From Rana temporaria (taxonomy: Eukaryota > Chordata > Amphibia > Anura > Ranidae), in NCBI RefSeq assembly GCF_905171775.1, contig NC_053491.1:336886341-336950340 (forward strand): a stretch of DNA of 64,000 bases, in the 5' to 3' direction. This document shows, one piece after another, positions 41,602 through 52,757 of the stretch. The stretch's first letter is position 1, and each line of letters opens with the position of its first letter. Position numbers and translations under genes: made by a program. The notes beneath the pieces are model-generated. The model made no database searches. It saw only the letters and a program-made list of their open reading frames with translations, and was not told where the DNA came from.

Positions 41602-42120
41602 TTAAAGGGTTAGTAAAGGAAAAAATGTTTTTCCTTTAAAATAACAAACATGTTATACTTACCTCCACTGTGCAGTTCGTTTTGCATAGAGTGGCCCCGA
41701 TCCACGTCTTCTGGGGTCCCTCTGCGGCTGTCTCTGGTCCTCCCCGTAAGTACTGACCACAGTCATGCGAGAGCTCGCATGGTGGTGAGTAATTGCGGGT
41801 GCACTCCCGTGATACAGCGAGCGGCCATAGCCGCACACTGTATCACTCGGCCCGCCCCTCGGCGCGCCGCGTCACTGGATGTGATTGACAGCAGCGCCAG
41901 TCAATGGCTGTGCTGCTCTCAATCCATCCGCTCTAGCCAATCAGCAGCCAGGCTGAGCGGCAAAGAGGATCTCGAGACCGCGTGCGGGACTTTCGAGGGG
42001 TCAGGTAAGTATAACGGGGGCTCTGGGGGGGGGGGGGTGGTTGGCAGCATCAGATGTTTTTTCACCTTAATGCATAGATTGCATTAAGGTGAAAAATGTT
42101 TTACTTTACAACTCCTTTAA
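41602..42120. mobile_element. TTAA-flanked MITE-like element
   Basis: TTAA occurs at 41602-41605 and 42117-42120. The left end is TTAAAGGGTTAGTAAAGG and the right end TTTACAACTCCTTTAA. Internal ATACTTACCT and AGGTAAGTATAAC motifs, and a terminal CACCTTAATGCA...TGCATTAAGGTG-type hairpin, link it to 17712-18323. The CpG-rich middle has no protein support. Confidence 0.78.
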
Positions 42121-42229
42121 CAATCACAGGCTCCATATTTTTTTTGGTACAGGCTACCTTTAAGGACTGACCATGCACCAACTTTACACCCAATCTTAGA
42201 GAGTGTGAATAATTTAAGCAATACAGACC

Positions 42230-42845
42230 GTTAACACACATTGACTTCTCAATGAGCTTTGTAATGCCCCATCACCCAGCATGCCTTGCTGGAAGCCATG
42301 TTGCAGAGAGTGTTCTCTCAGCATGTACACTGCAGTCCTTTGGTGCCTGAAATGACATTTTACGGAATAATCGCGCAGCAAGCTGTCAAAGCGCACAGAG
42401 CTTTCTTGCTAAATGGACTCCAGCAAATCAATATTAGTGTGTGAATCTCCAGCCGGCAAGCTGCCTCTTTAAATCAATGTAATCAAATCAATTAATAAGG
42501 CCTAGGCAGAAAGGAGTAATACACTGGAATTACATCAGCCTGAGAATTAACGCGTTTAGCGCCAGTCAAGATTGCGAAACGATTTACAAGCTACGATTTA
42601 CACATTTCCCCATTAGTTGCCAGCACTGCTGTCTGTAACTCATTTAATAATTTAGAGCATCCGTCCCTACTGATAAACCTTTCCTAACAGTCATCGAATA
42701 ACACTGTTCTTTTAATTATCTAAATTAAACCCTGAATTCCTACAATGGCAAAGCAAGATCTCTGAGACGGAGGAAGTGGAAATTCAGATGTGATTTAGAG
42801 GAAGAGTATGGTGTATCTAACGTAAATACACATTTCATAATATTT
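42230..42845. other. Possible conserved non-coding element
   Basis: This stretch lacks repeat ends and coding frames. It has a texture like developmental enhancers: TAAATCAATGTAATC, AATCAATTAATAAGG, CTGTCAAAGCGCACAG, TTAATTATCTAAATTAAAC and similar homeodomain/MEIS-like words. It sits between two mobile elements without being interrupted over about 600 bp. Conservation was not tested. Confidence 0.3.
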
Positions 42846-42856
42846 GTAAAGTTTTA

Positions 42857-43540
42857 GGGCCAGATTCAGAGAAGAAGTACGCCGGAGTATCTGCTGATAC
42901 TCCGGTGTACTTTCAAATTTGCCGCGTCGTATCTTAATTTGTGATTCACAAACAAGATACGACGGCATTTGGCTAAAATCCGACAGGCTTACGGCTTCGT
43001 ACGCCTTCGGATCTTAGGCTGCAATACTTCGGCCGCCGCTGGGTGGATTTTGCGTTGTTTTCCAGCGTCGGGTATGAAAATGAGCTTTTACCGCGATCCA
43101 CGAAGGTACTCGCGTGCGTTACGTCGTAGCAAGTCGTTTTTTCCCGTCGCAAAGTTAAGCCTGCTTTTTCAAGGCTTAACTTTACACCAGCCATGTTAAA
43201 GTATGGCCGTCGTTCCCGCGTCGAATTTGAATTTTTTTTTCTGGCGTAAGTACGTTATGCACGTCGCCATTCACACGTCGGGGGGCCGTAATTTCGCGCA
43301 AAGCACGGCGGGAAATTTCCAAACGGAGCATGGGCAGAACGTTCGGCGCGGGAGCGCGCCTAATTTAAATGGTACACGCCCCATTTGAATTAGGCGGGCT
43401 TGCGCCGGAAGTCTTTACGATACACTGCCGTAAGTTTACACGCAAGTGCTTGGTGAATCAGGCACTTGCGTTGAAAACTTGCGGCGGTGTAACGTAAAGA
43501 CGATACGTTACGCTGCCGCAGTTATTGCTGAATCTGGCCC
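42857..43540. mobile_element. PIF/Harbinger-type MITE, GGGCCAGATTCA family
   Basis: The ends are GGGCCAGATTCAGAGAA and GCTGAATCTGGCCC, flanked by TTA (42854-42856, 43541-43543). The 684-bp interior is a CpG-rich imperfect palindrome with GCGTCGGGTATG and ACGTCGTAGC words. It is a member of the same terminal family as 39233-39671 and 57620-58339. The short frames inside come from the palindrome. Confidence 0.9.
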
Positions 43541-43857
43541 TTAGTTTTTTCATATTCACATTTGTATGGCAGCTATCTGTTTTTGTCAGGCAGATGATGT
43601 ACGCCCCTACTCTACCACAGCAGTATGATAATAGAGGTCATGTATCTCTGAGTGGTGAAAATATTTCCTCATTTACAAGAAAGGGCACCTGATTTTGGGT
43701 TGGGAGCCAAATGAGGAGGAAGGAGCTCTTTGAAAGCAGAGGAAAGGCAAACAAGGCTGGACAAGGGGTGCACTGAGCCTAGAACCATGCTCTCCAGAAG
43801 CCTCAGATTTCTATGGAGTAAGATGATTAGGCAAGGAGTGCATCATCCACTGTAGTG

Positions 43858-44229
43858 CATACCTCCCAACTGTCCCTGATTTTGAGGGACTGTCCCTGAT
43901 TTGGAGCAATGTCCCTCTGTCCCTCATTCTCCTCAGTTGTCCCTCATTTTGGTCTGATCTATATAGATGTATATAAAATGCACTTTTTATTTATCAAAAA
44001 GTGTTTCCCAGCACTAAACTTTCACCTGATTTCTAAATTGCTACATTTGTAAATTCCAAAAGCCAATATAAAGGAATAGTAGTGGTAAAAAAAGCACTTG
44101 TGGGTTTAACCAATCTTATTTTTTTGTACAATTCTCCTTTAAGGGGGCGTGGTAAGGGGGGTGTCCTATGCCTGCATACTTTGGCTGATAGGTGTCCCTC
44201 ATTCCCATCTCAGAAAGTTGGGAGGTATG
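43858..44229. mobile_element. MITE with CATACCTCCCAACT ends
   Basis: The inverted termini CATACCTCCCAACT and AGTTGGGAGGTATG bound 372 bp. GTAGTG lies on both sides (43852-43857, 44230-44235), a candidate 6-bp duplication. The left interior repeats TGTCCCTGATTT/TGTCCCTC words. A fragment of the same family in the opposite orientation is at about 54092-54260. Confidence 0.82.
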
Positions 44230-44825
44230 GTAGTGTAACATTTTTTGTTGTTAAAGTACATGAATAGGCACACCTAGAACGTTTCTGAGATGATAAAGAG
44301 TGATGCCTTTATAACACACCCCCTGCCATGACCCCAGTTTTGACATATGTCACTGAGAGTGCTAACACTCAGAGTGCTAACACTGAGAATGCTAACACTC
44401 ATTTGAGGCCTGTTATAGGAATGAAACATGGGCATGATTACATCACCCAGTTGGCCTATAGCATGATGCTGAAAAGGGAAGGGGACAGCTCCTCTGCAAA
44501 CTTGTAAGTCTGTCAAAGGAAGTAAAAGGGGCATAATTAGGGTTCCCCTCTCAGAGGAAGACTGGACCATGCTCTTCAGACTTAAATACAGGCACCCAGC
44601 ATTCCTTGGGGCAAATACCCTTCTAACTGACCATGGCTGTATCTGCATCCATGCTCTCACCTGCTGGGTTTCCTCCCACTGTGCAATATGACTCATTACT
44701 TTTGGACCAATGTGAAATCTCCAAGACAGCATGAGCAGCACCAGAGCACATTGAGCAGACTCTATCAATCAATCACAGCTCTCTGTTAAGAAGACAGCAC
44801 ATACATTTGCCTGGCTGTCTCCCTG
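44230..44825. other. Unassigned stretch with short tandem repeat
   Basis: A unit of about 16 bp around GAGTGCTAACACTC is repeated three times at 44348-44402. The rest has no recognised gene. Confidence 0.45.
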
Positions 44826-45198
44826 TTAAAGCGGTGGTTCCCCCTTAAAAACAACTTTTTTTTATTCCACTGCCCCCCCACATTCCATCACGATTAAGGC
44901 ACATATTTTTTTTTTCCTGCTGTACATACCTTACTACAGCATATTCACCCGTGCATCCGGGTTGCGAGTCCCGCGGGAGTGGGCGTTCCTCACATGCTGT
45001 TGATTGACGTTTTGCCCAAAAACGAGCTCTCCCCCCGTCGCGTAAGCCGCGTCACGATTGGCGAAAGGAGCCGAACGGCGATGCGCATGCGCAGTATAGC
45101 GCCGACTCGCCGTTCGGCTCCTTTCGCCAATCGTGATGGAATGTGGGGGGGCAGTGGAATAACAAAAAGTTGTTTTTAAGGGGGAACCACCGCTTTAA
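44826..45198. mobile_element. TTAA-flanked MITE
   Basis: The ends TTAAAGCGGTGGTTCCCCC and GGGGGAACCACCGCTTTAA are perfect inverted repeats with TTAA duplications. A central palindrome meets at GCGCATGCGCAG, with CGAACGGCG arms. It is a variant of the family at 4272-4797 and 21198-21723. Confidence 0.9.
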
Positions 45199-47160
45199 GC
45201 AGAGAAACTCAAAAACGATATACACTAACTCGCACCTACCTAGGAGGGCGCTACATCCACCCCCCGCCAAAGATATGCCATATCCTCATTGGCCTGGACA
45301 GCCACCCCTACAAAAATGTCTGTCCAAAAATGTAAGTGGAGTATCCCACAAACTTGGAAAAGAGGGAAAAGGGAAATAACAAATGAACAAGGCCGTGGGG
45401 CATACCCCATATGTGGCCAGTATGCACAAATAAATTAAGGTAAAAAAAATTATGACATCTGCGGTACAATGTATTTACATGTTAAGGCAGAACTCAACCA
45501 GGTGAACATTTGTTGGTGCACCCCCCCGCCCAACAAAAATGATTGGTAGGGTAAAATAACCAACACAACCTAACTACACTATCTACACAATATTTTACAA
45601 TCACATATTACAATGGAATGCCTCAGCCGAGGCACTGAAACCCCTTGCAATACTGCAAAGGAAAAGAGAAAAATACACATATGCATCCATTTTATACATC
45701 CTAATCAACTTATAGAGGGAATATCCTCTCTGCAGAGGGGACCTTCCCACCTGACATGTATCTACATGCTAACATTAATTTAGAAGCAACTTTGTGGATC
45801 CTGCCCCCTAAGGGGAACTCTGAAAAAAAGGGCAAAGCAAGTATCTTACTTAACTAGGCATTTTTAGACACAACTTGGGGCATTTAACAAAGAGTATAAT
45901 ACACACGTCCCTTTAAGTGCCTGGTTTCTGAGGTTCTGACCAAACCCAAACCAGCATAAGAAATGTGGAGTCCACTCAACTGATACCTACAGCAACGTCA
46001 CAACTGTAGCATCAGAGGAATCACATCTTCTTGGAGCAAGCCATTGCCCAAGCTTTCAACAATGATTTGCCTGCATCAAGGCACCAACAAATAGGACCAG
46101 CTCAACTGAGGAATATTTTCAATGAAAGTCCTTTTCCCTGACATTTTCCTTTGAAGAAACAGGTAAGGAAAAACTGCCCTCTGACATGACAGCAACTTAC
46201 ACAGACCTATCTTTGTGACAGATAGTGGCCCACAGGCCAAAAGATCTTTGCAAAGTTTCCAGTAATTAAAGGATCTTCGCAAAGTATCCATTTGTAAAGA
46301 ATCTTTGAATAGTGTACTTTTGAGCAACAAGGGGTTTACCACCTCCAGGTAGCAGCACCTGGCTGAAACAGGAGATGTCCTCTACAGCAGAAGTTTCTTC
46401 TCCCAGATGATAGATCAAATTCCAAATGTCCCTTCCTAAATTTGCAAGGATAGAAGGGGAAAGGGGATTTGGGAATGGGAAATTGCCCCCGGTAACAGGT
46501 CAGGGTTAGGAATCGGAACCATTTTCCTGTCATTGCCCCAGATGTTACTTGACCACACTTGACTCTTCTTTACAACCAAGTTGACCACTACTCGGTCAAT
46601 GTGGATAGACCTTCCCAGGCACCAGTTTTCCTTCACTGAGAAAGTTTTCCTTCACTGACATAGCTGGGGTTTAGACTTGTTTTCGGTAAGGCTTGGGAAT
46701 AAACATGAAGTCCCAGATGGTTTCCTCGCACCAGGGAACTCTCTTAACTTCTATCTCCTCCATGATCTCCCTAGGAGCATAGGGGTAGTCATACCCATGC
46801 TCCATTGTGACCTTCCACTGTACAAGCCTTTGAAAGCGTGAAAACGTTGGTAGCTTCTGCCTGTCACCTTCCGCTCTTCTAATCAGGAGGGTGTCCTAAG
46901 CTCGAGCCCTAGCATAGTTGTGAGGAGGGGATAGATCAGGGACCATATTAGCATAGGCCTCACAAATTCCAAGATTCTTTGCACATTGAACAAGGATAAC
47001 CCCCTTGTCACTGCTGTCATCTGGCTGGTCAGGACATTGAGACTCTTTTCCCTCTTTGGCCTCACAGTCCCACTCTGTGCCGACCTTTGGCCTCTGTGTT
47101 CCTGGGTTTAGTAACACTTTAGCCTTCAAAAAGTCAGTTTTGCAGTCTCCTGGGCTCACC
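45199..47160. other. Unassigned, possibly retroelement-derived
   Basis: No confident gene is present. Minus-strand fragments such as EHGYDYPYAPREIMEEIEVK (about 46800-46740) and a frame at 46436-46636 have protein-like composition but are broken by stops and match no family I can name. They could be parts of a decayed retroelement or of a host exon. Confidence 0.3.
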
Positions 47161-47164
47161 TGCA

Positions 47165-47765
47165 TGATTAAATGTATGTTAAATTGAATGACGCTATGGC
47201 CAAATTTGAAAATATATGGTCCCCATGGGTTAAATACTTTCTCCATACTAACTTTGACCACCAGTCTCTCAACCTATACCAATTGTTCATCATAATTGTC
47301 CGCCCCTGATTTGCCACCCCTCTCAAAGTGCACAAAGTGGATCTATTCGTCCCAGTGGGACTGATGGTTGGGGCTGGACTTGATAATTGGTTATGAGGTG
47401 CCACAATCCCCAGCCGTCACCCCCTTCCCTATTTCCCTCCCTCTATCTCCACTCGCATTTTTCCACTTTTTCTTTTATCAATCCCTGTATACTCTGAACC
47501 GAGATTAGGTGTGGATAGACACTGAAATGTTGTCAGCAGTTCTTCACACGTAAACGCCTACAGTTGCACAAACAGACCCATTTCTCCTCTAGAAGTTCCT
47601 ACTTACAATACACAACTCCCTTTGTATGTCAGGATTGCCTGTATCATTCTAAATTTTGAGGGTGTCCCATGATGGTTACCCTTATTATGTTGCTTTTTGC
47701 ACCTTGCAAATGTAGATGTATCCCCACTTCTTACTCTGTTTCTTTAAAATAAACTCAATAAAAAC
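47165..47765 (+). mobile_element. L1-like LINE, 3' end with tail
   Basis: The plus strand has a short frame, containing KFENIWSPWVKYFLH, that resembles the very end of L1-type ORF2, stopping near 47310. About 450 bp of pyrimidine-rich 3' UTR follow and end in AATAAACTCAATAAAAAC near 47750-47765. The 5' truncation is typical of LINE insertion. The family assignment is from the C-terminal pattern and the tail only. Confidence 0.5.
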
Positions 47766-48219
47766 AATTGAACGGAAAAGCAAACAATCAAATTGTCTGC
47801 AGTGTCTAAATGCTCATTACAGCCAGTAACCATGAGATCATTGCATATAGACTATTGATTAGTGATGGGTTGTGTTGTTTTGGAATATTTTTCATTCCTA
47901 CAAGCAAGAGTTGCTTTTTTTTTTTTCACTTTTTCTGTTCATTGGATTACACACACAGTTCCCACAACCGTACAACTCTATTTTCTGAAAGTGTAATAGC
48001 CCAAATCTTCCCTTATCATTTTGAACTGAAAAATTTAAATCTTTTTTGGGTTTATATTTATTATATAACTTTCTCTACAAGCCAGACAAGGGTTCTAATC
48101 TAACCACACTATTCAAAACTTTTCAGCGCTTTGAAACTGAACTCCATGTAGATTAAAACATTAATATAACACTGCTCTATAATTATTAACACTTTTTTTT
48201 TTTAAATGCAAGCAGTGTA
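47766..48219. other. Unassigned non-coding stretch
   Basis: AT-rich; no gene or transposon end seen. Confidence 0.4.
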
Positions 48220-48790
48220 AGCAGTGTCGGGACAAGTTAATCTAGAGCCCAGAGCGGACATGCCAAATTGTGCCCCCCCCCCCGAAGATGTATGAGCGTT
48301 ATGTGTCAGCAAAAATCCCCCCCCAAAAAAAACAATAAGCACTAATCCGCATTCATAAACCCTAAGTATAACTCCCCCCTCCTCCCAGTACAAATCCACC
48401 ACCTGCTGAAATTCCCCCTCTCGGGACAAATCTTTGCCCCCCCTTCCTAAAAAAAAAATTCAACCCTTGAACCCACCCCTAAAATTTTCCATCCTAGTAT
48501 ACATCTTCTCCCCCAACGCACTTTTATTCCCCCCTCACAGTACAAATTCCCCTCAAATCCCCTCTCCTAGCACAAACTTCTTCCCCCTTCCCCCCTCCCA
48601 ACACAAATCCCCCTAAATCACCACTCTTATCATTCCCCCTCCCAAATTTCCCCTCCTAGAACAATACTTACCCCCTGCCCCCAAACTTTCCTCTTGCAGC
48701 ACAAATTCCCTCCCCCCCAGTCTCCTTGTGGTGCCCTCCCACCTCACATGATACCACAGTGCCCATGGAAGCCACCCCTCCTGCCCGCCC
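48220..48790. repeat. Pyrimidine-rich degenerate tandem region, possible hAT fragment
   Basis: After CAGTGTCGGGACAAG, a hAT-like 5' end at 48224, the plus strand is C-rich. Degenerate units around CACAAATTCCCCTC and CTCCTAGCACAAA extend to about 48720. The interior resembles that of the hAT element at 35397-36171. No matching 3' end was found. Confidence 0.45.
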
Positions 48791-49199
48791 GTTGTCCCAG
48801 CCCTGAGTGTAAGTACCTAATTTCGATCGGTATAAGCTTTTTGCAATCCGTTGTACAGCAGAGCTGAGGCTGGGGGAGGGAGAAGCCGCCCAAGGTGCCA
48901 ATTAGTTCTACAGAAATGCTTATGTGCTTAATATGATCATGCTGATAGGAGAAGAAAGCTGAGTGACAGAGAGATGAACGAATCAGTCTGCTACTTTTCC
49001 TTTCACTGTTGAAAATCAGGTTTCCTGCTCCAGACAGAACTGTGCAGTGTGGCAGAGGACTGGATAGACATAAAAACAAATCTTTTGGCAGATAAAACAG
49101 CACCCAGGTATGTGTTGTATCTGTGTAGTTAGCTGTTTACCTAGAGTTCAGGTTTAATAGGGCAGAATATTGGCAAGGTTAAAGGTTACGGGGACTGGT

Positions 49200-49900
49200 G
49201 CAAAGTTCCCCTTTTCCCATTCTTTGGAATTCACTAATTGAATGTAGAAACATTGTAGAAGAATACAGAGTATTTATTAATGGCAGCACAATATAAATCT
49301 GGGGCAAATAGATCGTCCTAGATTTATCAAAGAAGAAAAATCTCGTTAGCTTAATTAGGAATATGCTTTCCTGATGACTTTACGCCCGAGTTTTGCAGCG
49401 TGTAGACTTTGATGAATGGCTCCTATGGATTCATAGGTTGTTCCTTCCCCGATAAGCCTCTTATGACTCCGCAAGGCTTTGCCATGCCTAAGGAAGAAAT
49501 CATTTTCTCTCATTATTTAATTAAGGGATTTTATATGTAAAATAAAGCCACCAAACAAGAGATAAGGGAAAATCATCCATTTATCATAAATATTGATTAT
49601 GAGCTGGAGAGGAATAAATCAAATGGATACAGTCACTAATTCAGTGATACATTCCGTGAAGGGGCAGACACAGGATTAATCAAGCAGTAACGAGCGGCGG
49701 TGATTAATTGTCTTCCTGTAATGACATCACAGGCGCCTAAAAAGAGATACATCATTAGTATAATTTTTATCATTTCATAATATATATACGTGGTGCCCCT
49801 CCTGAAATGAGGAATATTAGTAGTGATGGAGGAGTTCCATGACCACAATAAAGCACAAGGCCGCAGGTTGAGCATTTTTATGGAGGTCTCAGATTTTTAT
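49200..49900. other. Possible conserved non-coding element
   Basis: About 700 bp carry no repeat ends, tandem structure or coding frame and are rich in homeodomain-like and forkhead-like words: TTATTTAATTAAGGG, GGTGATTAATTGTC, GGATTAATCAAGC, TAAAGCCACCAAACAAG. The composition resembles deeply conserved developmental enhancers of vertebrates. Conservation is untested. Confidence 0.32.
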
Positions 49901-50159
49901 GGTGAATTCTAACATATTTAAATAATTGTGTGTTTGTGATAAAAATAGAGATAAACTGTTATGTGGGACCTATTAGCTAGTTAATTCAAAGACAGAAGAC
50001 ATAAAATGAAAATTTCGGTGAAAAATGCAGTGAAAATAAAATGTTATAATTACTGAAAAAAGAAGGATCCCCAGCTGCAATGTGGTTGTGTCAGTGGCTT
50101 CCTGGCAGCCAGTCCTGATTTAAGTCTCATCCGCTAGGGTTCTAGTGATCACTTCTGTG

Positions 50160-50319
50160 ATATTACTTCCTAGAACAGTGATGGCGAACCTTGGCACCCA
50201 AGATGTTTTGGAACTACATTTTCCATGATGCTCATGCAGTGTAGTTTAGCATCATGGGAAATGTAGTTCCAAAACATCTTGGGTGCCAAGGTTCGTCATC
50301 ACTGTTCTAGGAAGTAATA
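50160..50319. mobile_element. Hairpin hAT-like MITE
   Basis: The sequence TATTACTTCCTAGAACAGTG and its complement bound a stem of about 70 bp with the core CAGTGATGGCGAACCTTGGC...GGTTCGTCATCACTG. The CAGTG/CACTG ends are hAT-like. The flanks are inverted rather than direct copies, so the palindrome extends past the usual termini and the target duplication cannot be resolved. Confidence 0.75.
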
Positions 50320-50460
50320 GCGGAAATGTTTCTTAGCATGCTAAGAAACATTTGTCCGCTGGAAATCTGTCCGCTAGCCTGTACACACGATCGGATCTGT
50401 CCGCTGAAACTGGTCGGCGGACCAGTTTCAGCGGACATGTCCGGTCATGTGTACGAGGCC
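50317..50460. mobile_element. Right half of a PIF/Harbinger MITE
   Basis: This segment starts at the central palindrome TTTCTTAGCATGCTAAGAAA and ends GTGTACGAGGCC followed by TAA. It matches the right half of the element at 55852-56296. The left half is absent and the hairpin element 50160-50319 sits at the break. Confidence 0.8.
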
Positions 50461-50922
50461 TAAGACATTTTAATATTTTTTTTCCCACACAAATAGAGCT
50501 TTCTTTTGGTGGTATTTAGACATTTAGGGGTAGATCCACAAAGCACTTACGCTGGCGTATCTCGAGATGCGCGGTGTAAGTGTATATATACACCAGTGTA
50601 ACTATGCGCCGTATCCACAAAACCAGATACGCCTGGAAATTGTCTTTTTCCGACCAATGTAACTTTTCTGCGCCGGCGCATCATGGGCGCATATATACGC
50701 TGGACGCACCATTGATTTGCTATTCAAATATGCAAATGAGGGAGATACGGCGATCCACAAACGTACGTGCGCCCGACGCAGGCTACGCGCGCTGCGCCTA
50801 AGTTATACGTCCGGCCTAAAGTTACCCCTCATAAAAGCAGGGGTAACTTTGCACCAGACGTGTGTAGGTCAGCTGGAGAGTAGCTTCAGCAGCACCGTTA
50901 GGGACGAGCTGAGCATCCACAC

Positions 50923-51235
50923 TTGCAGGACAACAATCTGTATGCCAACATGCCAGGGGCATCCATGGTCATAGCTATACTACTGGCTTCACAGGCGCGT
51001 AGGAGGAGGGTACGGGAGCGGATATACCGATCGCGCCTAAACGTCTTTGGCATGGGGCTTCGGAGGTGTATTGCATCTTCAGATTCAGCCCTGCTGCCAT
51101 CCTGGAATTAACCACAACCCTGAAAGATTACATCACCAGCCAGACACACCGCTCACATGCAGTGGAGCCACTGGTCAAGATACTGGCAACACTCCATTTC
51201 CTTGCCAGTGGCTCGTTCACACGGACCTGGGGATC
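50923..51235 (+). pseudogene. Harbinger (PIF) transposase, N-terminal fragment
   Basis: Two overlapping plus-strand frames together give the start of a Harbinger transposase. The first (to about 51060) contains RRRVRERIYRSRLNVF. The second (from about 51066) contains FRFSPAAILELTTTLKDYI followed by a TRRSH-like TQTHRSH motif region and VKILATLHFLASGSF, the conserved segment ahead of the catalytic domain. The two parts are one base out of frame with each other near 51060. After GSF the family pattern is lost and no DDE catalytic domain follows, so a large internal deletion removed it. The short A-rich 51365-51460 segment may be what remains of the 3' end. Confidence 0.8.
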
Positions 51236-51883
51236 ACTTCTCCCTGGTCCTGGGGATCACTTCTCCCAGACGACCGAGGGTGACACCCCTTTTCCGGCAG
51301 GAATGTCACCCCCACATTCAAACATCAGTCACACTGTAGCCTGCACTACTGACCGTGTGCTTAGGCTAAAAAAACAAAAAAAAAATCATAACCTGAGTAG
51401 TTAAAAAAAAATAAACATAAAAAACTCATAACCTGAGTATATCCAAAAAACACCAAAAAAAATCAACGGCGCTGACGTGCCCCACCCCTGCCGTGGCCAC
51501 GGCCCCGGCTCCTCATGGGAGACTCATGGGGGGGAAATCAGGAGGAGGAGCATCCCCTGGTCTCTCCACGCCTGGCGGCCTGCCCTCCATCGCCAGGGCG
51601 ATGCGGGTGAGGACCGCATTAGTGTCCGCCTGCAGCAGCCTGGACTGCCTCCCCTCCGCCTGGATGGCTGCTGTGTTGTCCCTGACAGCCTCTGCCAGGG
51701 CGTGGACCTCATCACCCAGGCCTGCTAGGGTGGCCTGCAGATCAGCCAGGCAGGTGACCACAGCTGCCGAATTGGAGCCCACATCCTGCACAGCTTCCTT
51801 CAGGGTGGCCATGCTGTGTGCCATGTGGTCCATTTTCAGGGCAACCACACCCAGATGGCGGGTCTGGCGGGCCTGGTCCCTCT

Positions 51884-52757
51884 TCAGGTGTTCAGGAAGT
51901 ACCTCAGACACCCCCTAGTCTTCCCAGACACCTTCCTGGGTCCAGAAGAGGCTTGGGGCCTTGGAGAAGGGGAGACCCTTGGGGGAGAAGCCCTGTTAGG
52001 GGAGGAGCGGGAGGGGCTACCCCTGATGGAGGGCTGACTGGTGCCAGCCACAGGGGAAGACTCCTCCAAATGGAGCCTGACCTCATTCCCACTGGTCACC
52101 TCCTCCTCAACCACCTCCTGAGGAGAGGTGTGGCCACTCCCTTCCACGGACGAGTCCTGGCTTGCCAGGTGGTCTGAGTCAGACTGATGTCCGGGGGATG
52201 GTGTGGACTGGCCAGATGGACCCGCCCCCTCCTGCACATCTGTGGATGACACAAAACATTCACATGTTGGAGGATCCACACACTTGTCACATGTTCCCTT
52301 CCACCCCCACACATGCTACACACCAGATAGGAGATAAAACACACTTACCTGTCCTCAAGGCATCCTCAACGGAGTCAAAGCCCTCAACTCCCTCCACTTG
52401 ATGCCTGTGGAGGCACTGGACAACCACCTGCTCCTCAGCAGTCAAGGTCAGGGTAGTTGCTGGTCCCCCTCCAGTGCCCCTGGCATGAGCGCTTATCCTG
52501 GCCAGTTTACCTTTTACCAGGCGACGCAGGTCATTGATCTTTTTAAGAATATAATTTGGGGTCCTGATCTCACTTCCCAAAGCATTAACATCTGTGGCAA
52601 TCTGCGCCAGGATCTCCTTCCTCCTGACCTGGGTGGTGTTGGCACTCTCTGCCCCATGGAGATAAATATCATACTGGGCCATAGCCCTGATAATCACTGC
52701 CTTCTCCTGTGGGGAATAATTTAACTTCCTCCTCTTCTGAGCTGCTGAAGCAGACAT
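51884..52757 (-). CDS. Harbinger-encoded Myb/SANT-like DNA-binding protein (two exons)
   Basis: Exon 1 runs from the ATG at 52757 to 52349. Its first 85 residues form a Myb/SANT-like domain: KRRKLNYSPQEKAVIIRAM, a central helix with RRKEILAQIATDVNALG, and a third helix with KKINDLRRLVKGKLARI. It ends at a canonical donor (AG/GTAAGT, 52349/52348). A 109-nt intron ends at CCACAG (52240), and exon 2 starts at 52239 in the matching phase. Exon 2 codes a Ser/Pro/Glu-rich linker and stops at 51884. A coiled-coil-like frame (51513-51911, with LADLQATLAGLGDEVHALAE) follows one base out of register, so the original C-terminus is probably frameshifted. In Harbinger elements this partner binds DNA and helps nuclear import and recruitment of the transposase. 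The architecture also resembles the vertebrate NAIF1 family. Confidence 0.8.

Noticed and set aside
41216..41605. 129-codon plus-strand frame as a possible exon
   Set aside because: The underlying DNA recurs at 53785-54080, so it is repeat-derived, and the frame runs up to a TTAA element end.
46680..46850. Host exon around EHGYDYPYAPREIMEEIEVK
   Set aside because: Protein-like, but stops follow closely, no splice sites or family were recognised, and the surroundings look like decayed retroelement DNA. It is left as unassigned.
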